This document shows positions 23,169-33,700 of a DNA stretch of 64,000 bases, piece after piece (the stretch's first letter is position 1; each line of letters opens with the position of its first letter). The translations under genes were made by a program, and so were the position numbers. The stretch is from Vanrija pseudolonga (lineage: Eukaryota > Basidiomycota > Tremellomycetes > Trichosporonales > Trichosporonaceae): NCBI RefSeq assembly GCF_020906515.1, contig NC_085856.1, positions 1 to 64,000 on the forward strand, read 5' to 3'. The notes under the pieces were generated by a model. The model was not told the DNA's origin, did no database searches, and was given only the letters and a program-made list of their open reading frames with translations.

Positions 23169-24440
23169 TGGGCGAAAGGGTCCCCCCCGGACGTGTAGTC
23201 GGCGTACGCTGTGATATCGGAAGATGGCACTGTCGACGTGCTCAACATCAAAGATGAGACAACTCCCTTCGTCCCGCCCCACTCTCCAACCGCAGATGCG
23301 CAAGCCAACATGATACCGCTGACCAAGTCCAGGGCTTCCTGCTCCGTCTCAACTTAGTGCACTGGGGTATCGCTGTCCTCATGGCCTTGTCCACCGCACT
23401 ATCTATCTCTGTTGTCACAAAGGACGTAGTGCCGACGTGGTTCAATATGTCTCTCCAGCACGCCTTCGCCGGCGAGATCATGGTCCACACGATCATCTGT
23501 TATGTGGTGGTGAACGTAACCAAAAGGAAGAGCTGTGGCAGTTGGGTGTGCTGGTTCTCTGTATTGCTCATCTACCCGCCGGCGCAGGTCCGCGCTGCGG
23601 GTAGATGGATACTGGAAGAGTCTGGGGAGCCGTACTTGCGTGATTTTCAAAGTCGCACTTGGCCTTTGTTGCTTGTCTTACACTGGGTTCCATATCCGTA
23701 GCTGTTTGGGATCCTCCTCGCCCACTTGGGTCACTTTGCGGCCGGGGCGTACGCCGTGACTATCGCCAAGACCCACGAGAACCCCGCTGATACCTGCAAG
23801 TGGGCTGCTCGCGCCGCCCACCTCGGCATGCTGGCCGGCTTCACCGGCTGTCTCGCCTGGTGGAAGCTCGCCAGCCCCGCACAACCCGAGGACAAGAGCC
23901 TCGTCGTTGTCCTGACGGGTTGTGCAGTTGGCATGCTCGGGTTCTCAGTATACCGCATCTGTAGCATACCGCATCTGCGAGTATAGCAATGTCCTCCAAC
24001 TCGGCCCCGACCATGTATACCTCGCTCGGCTCATGCTGGGATACGGTATGCAATCTCCGAGCCTTGCAAAGCAGCTCGGCGTTGAATCTCCCATTGTCAG
24101 GTCTCCTACGTTTCCGACCTCGGCTCCCCCTGCAATAGAGACTCCACCTCTACCCCCATCAGCGTGGGACGCCAAGCGTTCGCTCATTGCTCCGCGTGCA
24201 CTTGCGCGGTGTGGGTTTCTCTGTCGTCTTAATCCTCATTGGTGTCTTCTTCGTCTTCGATCCCTACTACTCCCAGCCAGTCATACTGGTCTCCCTCGCC
24301 GCCAGGCTTGTTTGGGGGCGCTATGCCGTCGCCAAAGGCGACTATTCCAACGTTGTCCTTCTGGCTATCGTTTGCGACGGTCGCTCCAACCGTCCATGTG
24401 TGCCGCTGTCGTCTCAGTCTGTGACCCCAATGCCGGCTTC
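23169..24440 (+). pseudogene. multi-pass membrane protein gene, eroded
   Basis: Several plus-strand segments encode typical transmembrane helices: LVHWGIAVLMALSTALSISV (about 23355-23415), AFAGEIMVHTIICYVVVNV (about 23462-23520), LLAHLGHFAAGAYAVTIAK (about 23714-23770), GMLAGFTGCLAWWKLASPA (about 23830-23880), VVVLTGCAVGMLGFSVYR (about 23905-23955) and VGFSVVLILIGVFFVFDPYY (about 24207-24265). Together about six or seven helices would be expected, as in fungal seven-TM hypothetical proteins. The segments lie in different frames and the joins do not all fall at GT..AG sites, so the gene is either broken or has introns that could not be placed. The N-terminal part near 23230-23330 is polar (VLNIKDETTPFVPPHSPT). 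Family and ligand unknown. Confidence 0.5.
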
Positions 24441-24480
24441 ACGGGTGATATCATTGTGGATGTTTCAATCCACCAACGAG

Positions 24481-24537
24481 TACTGACTCTCCAGGCATGT
24501 ACTGACTCTCCAGGCATGTACTGACTCTCCAGGCATG
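24481..24537. repeat. 19-bp tandem repeat, three perfect copies
   Basis: The unit tactgactctccaggcatg is repeated at 24481-24499, 24500-24518 and 24519-24537 without a mismatch, just past the membrane-protein remnant. It interrupts any reading frame here. Confidence 0.95.
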
Positions 24538-24540
24538 AGT

Positions 24541-25156
24541 GCCTGTCACCGTCCGCTTCATGTACAACGCAGCTCAGCCTGTGTTATGAATGAGGTTTTG
24601 TTACCAGACCCCCTCGCAACACGGATACCGGCCGATCAGTGAGATGTTGTCGGCTGGAGTGTACTTCATCAGTTTCATCACTCTCATGCTCTGGACAATA
24701 GGACGACGCTCCTTGCTGGGTTTGAGGAGGATGATGAGTCTGCAACATACAGGACCTACTTTGTTCCAACTTCCAACACGCCGTACACTGGAGATGAGAC
24801 CTCCCTATTGTGCACGAATTTTGTGAGCCCCCTCAGCATCCTCAAAATTCAAGTCATCGTATCTCAGATTATCTCTACTTTCCAGTGCTCTGATCCACCG
24901 ACAGAGCTCCATACTTCGACGACCACCACGCCACCACTTGTGCAATTCGGTGACTGTGCCCTGCACTGCTCCGCCTCACCTTCTGCGGTCATTTTCATAG
25001 TGTTCCTGATGTTATTGCGCTTCAAGTGCTGTTTCCCAGACGCGGGTTACCCGTCCGGGCACAGACTGTTTCTCGCCTCTTTGCTGATTGCGTCATCTGT
25101 GGTCCGCGACGATATGTATGCGAACCGGGCCTAGTGCGTGGTTGAAAAAAAAACCG
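24541..25156. other. no gene supported
   Basis: A plus-strand frame at 24808-25134 has a hydrophobic run (AVIFIVFLMLLRF, about 24989-25027), possibly another helix of the eroded membrane protein. Nothing firm. Confidence 0.3.
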
Positions 25157-25208
25157 CTTCTATCTAGAGCTTCTATCTAGAGCTTCTATCTAGAGCTTCT
25201 ATCTAGAG
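25157..25208. repeat. 13-bp tandem repeat, four perfect copies
   Basis: The unit cttctatctagag is repeated four times with no mismatch (52 bp). Each copy contains the tetranucleotide ctag and an internal XbaI-like tctaga site. Confidence 0.95.
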
Positions 25209-25416
25209 GAGATCAAAACTATGGAGAGGGTAATGCGCGTGCATCTCAAATCCAATTGTCACTAGATAGCGGCTCAAAAGACAGGCTGTCTTTCTCCGGT
25301 GCGTTTTCTGGTACGAAGACCCTTTGTGTTGCAATACGCCGTGAATGTCTGGTTTGTGACTGCTGGCACTTGCCAACATCGAGGATACCTACTCCGCCGT
25401 AGCACCCTCCATGATC

Positions 25417-25452
25417 AACCCCTCACCCCTAACCCCCTACCCCCCCCCCCCT
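25417..25452. repeat. degenerate telomere-like C-rich tract
   Basis: The tract reads aacccctcacccctaa followed by ccccctac and a run of C. It holds two to three imperfect copies of CCCCCTAA, the complement of the TTAGGGGG repeat known from Tremellomycete telomeres. It faces the opposite way from the left half of the palindrome at 57.7 kb. Confidence 0.55.
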
Positions 25453-26700
25453 GTACGGCCGCCCTCCTTGTCTACCCCCACTGGCAGGCAAGTTTGGTTT
25501 AGAGAGTTACATCTACCCACTCACAGCAAATCAGAAGGCCGCTCAAACGTCCAGCTTTGGACCCTCGTCGCCGGTCGCACCGTCCTCACGTCGTTCTGTA
25601 ACCTTTCACCCCTCTCGGTTTTTTACCCGCAGCAACGACGGCATGATCTGGGAGACTGGGTTGTCTCATGCTAAGTCAAACACACACATGATGATGGCGC
25701 CGGGCAATCGGTTCCACTACCGGGCCGCTTGTGTATGTCACTACTGTTGTCATGTGACACAAGCTGCCCCTCTCTGTCCGTCCGATTCGCGAAAGCATTA
25801 GGAGGGTTTCCTTTCCTCAGCCCGCACATTCCTATGGCCATGGGCACTCTCCCACTCATCCATTCTACTGACACGTTGAGGCCGAACAGAAAGCTAGTTA
25901 CCGCGACAAATTCGGTGTAGTGCCAAACAAGGACTCCTTCGTTGGGGGGCTCCGTTCCTCTCCTTGTGCGCCTAAGGCTCGATGGCAGCAAGGGCCACCC
26001 TCCGCCTTTGAGAACTAGAACCATGAAGCCTTCCCGTGGACTCTTCTGGAGTGCATGTGGGAACTGCCTAGCACTCCCTAGAGTGACCATAGACGCACAC
26101 GAGAGGAGGGAGAACATACTTTCAGGGTATAGGCTTCAGCCATGAACCGAGGTCTATTTAGCGCCTCCAGTGAGGACAGTGGAGTTGGTACATGGTGATG
26201 TGGTCGGTATCGGTTGGGGATGCACAGACGCGGGTGCAGGTCAGATTGAGGGGCCCGATGAATCATGCCTTGAAAGCAGGGCAACAAGCCGAGGACGGAT
26301 GTGCGGAGAAGCAAAGGCGGAAAGTGGGCTGACGAGGATCCTAATGTAGGAGCAGTTAAGCAGACGCCCACTGAAAATAGAGGCGTTTGCTTGCTTGGCC
26401 TGTGATGTAAATGACTGTCTGATCCCGTACATAAAATAAAGTAGCATTGCCGAGGAATCAAAGCCGTGGATGCGACACGGTCCTTTTCCTATGAGACCAT
26501 ACAATGAATGCACATTTGGAACCCCCTACCAGCGTTGGGAGTGGGGACTTTGGCTCGATGATTTGGGTCCGTGGGGAATACAATTCGTTGGACTGTTGTG
26601 GATGCGGCTGCTGGGTGCGCAACTCGATGCCGATGCTGCTGAGGGCCGAAGGCATTAGCAGGTGATGGTGGGCAAAATAGCTGTACCTACACTCGTGGAG
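25453..26700. other. no gene supported
   Basis: The minus-strand frame 25671-26117 (148 codons) is open and has a plausible hydrophobic segment (VAVTSFLFGLNVSVEW), but no start ATG context, splice sites or family were found. Confidence 0.3.
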
Positions 26701-26708
26701 ATCCAGAC

Positions 26709-27420
26709 TCACTTCAAGGCTCCAATGGTCGAGTTGACGTCGAACAGTGCCATGTCGGGGAACGGCGACGCCCATTCGGCGACATCGGCATCGAGAACAC
26801 CACGCATACGGACGATCTTGGTCCCGAAGCTCAGGATGTCGCTGTCCGGGCCGTTCCGCGGCGGTCGTACGCCAACAGAATGGAGAGAGTGCCGCGTATG
26901 TTCTGTTAGGCGCAGCAAAACCGGCTAGGAGCACTCGGCGGGCCATCCAAATACTGCACACCCACCAGGTCGTCCCGCGATCGAAACCCGTCGGAGATGA
27001 ACTCAGACAAGGCCAGCCCTTGCGCCATGTGCACCAGGGCTGCGGCAGCCAGTGACGAGCCTGTCGACCGTACCACCGCCGCGGCGAAGTTGATCACGGT
27101 TGTAAAGGCGCGGAAGAAGAAGATCCAGAATCGGTAGGCGAGCAGTGAGTTGACGGCGCAGCGGGTGAGCGCTAGCGAGTAGAGCTTTGAACTCACAGTG
27201 CGTCCCAGAAGATGGAAAGCACCACCCACGAGGATTCCCGTTTGATGATATAGATTATCTGCAGCAGGTCAGTCCAGCCTCTCATATACCCACTCACCGA
27301 TAAGTCGAGGCCATCGGCTCGTCTGCGAAGTGGCGTAACGCCCGGGCAAAGTACCCCTGATAAAAGAACATGTGCCTGGCACGTCAGCAGCGTCGTAATG
27401 ACCCCTCTCATCCTTAATTC
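26709..27420 (-). pseudogene. second multi-pass membrane protein remnant
   Basis: Minus-strand exons encode MFFYQGYFARALRHFADEP (about 27310-27380), IIYIIKRESSWVVLSIFW (about 27200-27255), VNSLLAYRFWIFFFRAFTTV (about 27090-27155), AAAALVHMAQGLALSEF (about 27005-27060) and a cytosolic-looking end (about 26720-26920, with MRGVLDADVAEW). 'FFYQxYF', a Y-R-F-W helix and short introns with GTGAGT donors recall the basidiomycete seven-TM hypothetical families (such as DUF6533/6534), but this is only resemblance. The first two exons do not join in phase at the obvious splice sites, hinting at a break. Function unknown. Confidence 0.4.
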
Positions 27421-27751
27421 AGGATAAGATTGAACGTCAGGCGCTGGAAGTAGATGCGGTGGTGGACAGCGGAGAGAGTGCCGAATCGACATGCAGGATC
27501 AGAGGCAGCTCGCCCTCAACTTTGCCCCCGGTCAGTTGATTACCCTGTGCGCATGCAACTGTCACGCACTCCGCGCAGCAGCATGTATTGTCCAATGCAT
27601 TCACTGTCCGTCTATTCATAGCCCACCAAGCATCCATACAAGAGACCGCACAGGGCGACACAAAAAAGCCAATTGAGAGATCGTAACCCAGAGCGAGGGC
27701 CTCCACCGAGCGAGGTCCTCTATTGCATCCCACGCCTACTCCTCCCGCCGC

Positions 27752-30700
27752 TCACTGGCTGCGCCGGCTCGCTACTCTCCCTCCACATCCATATAGCTCA
27801 GCGGCTCGGGTGCTCAGCGGCTCGGGTGCGCCAAACTTGAACGGAAGCGCCTTGAGGGCCGGATCCGCGCGCATGCGAGCCAGATGCCACTGGATCCAGT
27901 ACATCTGCTCGTGCTCGCAGATGTAGCGCGAGCCGTGGAACGAGTGGAGCACGGCCTTGCGACTGAGTAGGCCGAGCTTGCGGCGGTCCTCCGAGTGCTT
28001 GTAGAACCGCTCCGTGAGCCACTTGACGTCGTCCACCGAAATGTCCTCGGGGAGCGCAGTCTCGACCTCTTGCTCGGTAAACTTGGCCCACGGGCCGACC
28101 ATGGCGAGGATGCTGATCTGCGCGCGGGCCAGTCCGACGGGGTCGTTGGGTGGGACGACCTCGCCGTAGCGCTGCGTCGGGCCCTCGGGGTCGGTGAGCA
28201 CCAGAGCCGTGGCTCCGACCTCAGTTGCGACGATGGGCACGCCGGCAAGAGCCGCCTCGTCAATGGCCAGTGGGAGACCCTCGGAAATCGACGAATTCAT
28301 GAACAGCCACGCGTCCTTGAGCACCTCCTTCGAGTTGCCAAAGCCGGCAAGCACGACGTGGTTAGACAGGTTGTGCTCGGCGATGAGCTTCTCCATATCG
28401 AGGGCGTACGCCGGCTGACGGTTCTTGGCGCCGTACACCACAAGCTTGTAGTCGGTGAAGCCGAAGCGGTTGACTACAATGTCAGCGGATTGGATGGCAG
28501 CCTTGACGCCCTTAGTGGACTGGACGTTGGAAAGCATGACGACGGTGGGCTTCTCGGTGCGGATCTTGCCGACGGGCTTGTACCCGTCCATGTCGCTGAT
28601 ACCGTTGACGATGGGGTCAATCTTGCGTCTGAACTGGCTGCGCAAGTAGACGCGCGCGCCGTCGGTGCCCAGCTCGACCTCCCACATGCTGCGTGTGTTA
28701 GCAATGAACAGGACCGTTGCCCTTCACTTACGGGTTGAAGAGACTGGCACAGGGCAGGATGAAGTCTGCGTGTGTGTAGGCCAGACGCGTAGCAATGCCT
28801 ATACCGGCCAGCAGCATCGACTGCATGGCGACGGGCAGCTCGCAGTGCACGACGGAAAAGTTGAGGCACCACTCGCGCCGGAGCATGGCGTGGTCCCAGA
28901 TAGCAAAGGTTACGCCACGGCGGTACTTGGGAACCATGCCAAAGAGACTCGAGATGCCGTGGTGCGTCGACTGGAAGACCGGCGGGCAGCGGTCTGGCAC
29001 GCCGACGGCAAAGATGAAGAAGTAAGCCAGGTAGATATTGAGCGCCTGCTTGAAGTCAAACATGCTCGGGCGCGAGATGTCAAAGCAGTCGGCCGGCGAG
29101 ACAATGTTGCTGTCGCCGCCGTACGGCTCGAGCCATGCCCCCACCCACGCCTCCCCGACCTCGACCGACCGCCACGTGCGCGTGTAGTCCTTGTACTGGT
29201 GGTACTTGGCCATGGATAGGAAAACGTTGGAGAGGTGCACAATGTCGGCGTACGAGTAGCGCTTGGTGCGACAGCTCTTGACAAACTGCTGCAGGAGGGG
29301 GATGAAGACGCCGACAATGTCGCGGTCAAGGTCTGTGTCGTCGACCTTTTCGTCCACCTGTGACTCGAGGAGGTTGTCGATGAGTCCGTGGTTGGCCGTG
29401 CCGCCGTCCAGGCCCCAGAGCGGGAGGACCTGGACCGACTTCTCAATCTGGAAGCGCGGGTAGCCGTAGTCGTTGGCGCACTCGGCCAGCACGTGGTTGC
29501 GGATGTTCGAGTGCCCGTTGACGAGATCCCGGCGACAGTTGGACACGCCGCCGAGGGTAATGGGCCAGCAGCCAACGTCGTTGAAGATGACCGAGATGCG
29601 GTCCGCCGTGTCGTTGTAGCAGTCCTGCGGGCGGGTCGTCATCGGCGGCGCGTCCTTGCCCAGGCCCATGGCGTAGAGGTCGGACGTGCGGATTGCGAGT
29701 ATGGTCTTTTCTGACACATCAGTGTCGACGTCGATGGCGGCGACGATATGTGAGATGTTCGAGTCGAGGGCAGTGCGAGCGACTTCGAGGTGGCCGCGGT
29801 CACGTGCACGCCAGTAGTCCTTGAGCAGTGGCTCCTGGCGCAGTACATGCTCGTCCACCGTACACGCCGTCACGGCGTCAATGCCGTTACCCTTGAGCCA
29901 CTTGGACCAGAGCTCGGTGCCGATGCGCCAGGTGGGAACAGGCGTGTAGTGCTTTGAGCGCGTGAGCCAACCAGCCGGGTTGAGGCGAGAGAGCACCGAC
30001 GTCTTACCCGAGGCGTAGCGGCGCATTTGGCCGATGTGGAGTGGCGAGTGGTAGATGAGCAGGTCGTCCGAGTGGAACGCCGAGTCGGTGGGGAGCTTGA
30101 GAAGCACCTTCTCATTGTGACAGAGCGGCGGTACCTCAGCAACCGCAGTCAGCATGCCTTGGTCGTCGTCCACGCGGGTCGTGATGACCGGGTCGCGGCG
30201 GTGCGACCAGTCATAAGTCGTGGTGTACGTCTTGGTGCCGATACGGCGGACAATGAGGCCAATGCTCTTGGACACAACCCAGGTGTAGTCGTCGACGTCG
30301 ACCGGCTTGCCCCAGAAGACGGAGAGGGAGTCATTGCTGCTAACGAGCGCAGAGTCGGCGCGCAGGATTGACGTGTCCTCGGACGCCGACTTCTTGTAGT
30401 GGTACTGGAAGTTGAGCTTGCTGCCGCCGACGGTGACCGAGCCTTCGATGACACGCCCGCGCTTGTCGTACACGCCAAAGCTCTTGACGCCGTTGTGCTC
30501 GACTTCGCGGTTGACAGGACGGCGGGACGATCCAGTCTCGCACTGAAACGTGGATATGCGGCCGTCCTTGTTGACACGGCTGGTGAGGCGGAACTCCAAG
30601 TCGTATGTCGCGACGAAGATAGGGTCGCCGACGTTGGGCTCGGAGGTAAGAGTGCCGCTGTACACGTGCAGCGACAGATTGCCAGTGTCACTAACCAACG

Positions 30701-33700
30701 CAAAGCCTGTGATGGCCGAGCGGGTCAGCTCGACGACGATTCGGTTCTTGTTCGTCTTGCGGCGGGCTCCCTTGGACGCCAGGCGCGTCATCTGCACCAC
30801 AGCAGGCCGGTCGTAGATGAGGATCCAGTACACCAAAAGTCCTTGATCTTTGAGCAGCTCTTCCACACAGCCATCGTGAAGCCAAGGATGGCAGCACCAC
30901 CCCACACGTTCTCGAGGAGACACGCGAGCTCGCGCTCAACGTTGGACCCGCCTCCAGAGAGGATGGCAATCCACTCGGTGACGACGAAGGGGACCTTGGT
31001 GACTGAGTAAAGGATGAACTGAAACAGGGTGCGGCGCTGGCGACCACGGGGGATGGAGACGGGCTTGAGCTGGGCCGTGAAGGGCGTGGTTTCGGGCTCG
31101 AGGCCCTCGGGCGCGTACACGAGGACATGATTGCGGCGCTCGGTGCTGCGCAAGTGCAGCTCGAGTGCGTGCTGTACGTGAAAGTCGGACGTTTCGAGGT
31201 CGACATGCGTGTCGGCTGCCCAAGCGAAGAACTCCTCGGACAGGTACACGGGCTTGTCGCCGATGCGAGTGATGATGGCCTCACGGGTATCCGGTGGCAG
31301 TCTGTGCCACTGCGTATCGACGTCGACGCCGAGGCACAGCTGGTGTATGAGCTCCATCCACGTGCGGCGGCACAGGAGCCAGGCGGTGTTGTTGTCCGAC
31401 ATTGGCAGCTCGGCCTCAAAGCGCTTGCTGAAGATACGGTCGCCGCGCAGCATGTGCTCCAGGTACATGGCCTCAGTGTGTCTCATGCCGAGCTGGACGT
31501 GAGCGACGTGGAAGACGAGGGCCTCGGCGACGAGATGCGGGAGAGCCGGAGTGGGGTCCGTGCTGCGCTGGCTCAGTGTCGTCACTGGTGCAGAGGAAAA
31601 GTTGAGTGCAACGTGCAGCGCGAAGCCATCGTTGAAGCTGAGCGAGTTGAAGTCGGGGAGACCGGCCTGAACAAAGTGCTCGCGGCCAAGGACGGCAGCG
31701 ACAAGGCGGCCAGACGTCCACATCTCGAGGGTCGTCTGGATGACCTGCGCCGTGGAAGGGGGCAGGGAGGCCCCGGGGTCGGTGAGCGTCGAGTGGAGCA
31801 GCTTGGCAACGTCGGTCGACGTGTTGGTGTCGTCCTTACTGCAGATAGTGGGGATGGTGAACGGCTTGGGCAGGTCACGATGGCGGAGGAGCGCCGCGCC
31901 CGTGCCGGTGCTGTCGCCAGACATGAGCTTGGGCTGGACGTAGACCGCCGGGTCGTCGTCTGCGGGGGTGGCCGACGCCACTGCGCTCGCAGCGAGCGGC
32001 GACGACTTGGACGACCAGTCCTTGATTGTGAAGAGCGTGGTGCCGATGGCCGCGGAGGCCGCTGCAATGTTCTGCGCGATGAGGTCGTTGTACAGGAACC
32101 CGGCGGTCCACGGCAGCGCGTGCAGCACGCAGCCGATGACAAAGCCGACGGCGGCCGAGCAGAAGATCATCTTGACGTGCACAGCCGTGTTGGTGGTGAA
32201 GCAGCGGTTGAACTGGAAGAGCAGGCAGCACGAGTAGCCAAACGAGTACGAGTAGTACATGATGGTCGTCTTGTGCGACTGGACAAACACCCACATGAGA
32301 ACAGTCATGACGCCAAAGATGATGCCACACTTGGCGAACACATCGACGAGGGCCTTGACATTGGCCCCCTTGCGCTTGCGCCTCGTCTCGGCGGCGACCT
32401 GCTTGGCGTGGTCGAGGTTGGCGAGCTTGTCCTCGGACAGCGTGTCGCGAAGAGACCAGTACTTGTACAGGGTTGTGTCGAGGATGAGTGAGCCAAGACA
32501 GAAGTAGATGATGCAGAAGCAGAAGCCGTAGCGCGCGCGCTGGTCGGTGTAGATGGACGGGTAGGGCTTGCGCACGCCCATGGCGAGCATGATCCAGCGG
32601 TCGAGCAGCGCGACGAGGAACAGACCAAGGTTCTGGCCAATGTCCCAGCGCGCCAGACGTAAGAGGGTCAGCACGTTGTGGTCTTTCCAGCCGCGAGATA
32701 GCGAGCGCTGCTGGGACACCAACTCGCCGAGCTTGGTGACCCACGCGGTGGTGAACTGGTCGGGCATGTCCTTGCTGCCGCCCTGCTTGAACAGCCAGTC
32801 AATGCACGGCATGGCACGGGCAGGCTTGTCAAGGAGCGGGTCAACTGGGGTCTTGGACGAGCGGTACACGTTGATGCGCATGTACGTCGCCAGCGCCGTG
32901 CGGAACGCCGTCGGGGCATCGGGCGCCTCGTTGCCCTTGCCGATGAGGTCGCGCTTCTCGTCGGCCTCAACGCCGAGGTTGGACTTCTCCAACTGCTTCG
33001 ATGTGTTCCACTCGGCAATGTCACCGGGCTTGAGGGTTGGGATGTTGTCCATCCACGTCGACCAGGCGTGGCACAGCCTGCGGTAGCGGTAGAGCACGAG
33101 GCCGAGGAACGTGTACGTGGTCGAGAGGTAGATGGCGAGGTCGTGTCCGTTGACAAAGGCGGACAGGAGAGGGTTAAGCAGCAGCAGCAGGAAGCACGAC
33201 AGGAAGACGTTGCGGCCGGACGGGAGAGGGCTGCCGTGCTAGTGCATTGTGCTCATGACGCCGAGGACGTTGATGTAGGTCGACACGCTGATGAGGTAGG
33301 CAGCAAAGATGAAGCCGGCGGCGGGGGAGACGGTCGTGCCGAAGGCGATGATGCCACCGATGGAGATGACGACGGCGATGACGAACCTGCCAGAGAGGCG
33401 CTGGACGTGGAAGTAGATCATGTTGTCGGAGGCATAGTGGGGGAGGTAGTGGCTCGCGGCGGAACCGACCCAGCCGGTCACGCCAGCGGTTAGGAGCGAG
33501 ACGAGGAGCGCGTAGGTGGCCACCTGGACCTGCGAGGGCTCCATGAATGCAGTCATGAAGAGGTCACGGCCGGTGAACGTGAGCAGGAGGACGTCGAGGA
33601 CGACAGGGACGCAGAAGACGGACATAGCAGACGCCGAGGCGAATCTGATTCTCCACACCTGCATCCACTCGCGCCAGGTTAGTTTGACCGGCGACGAAGC

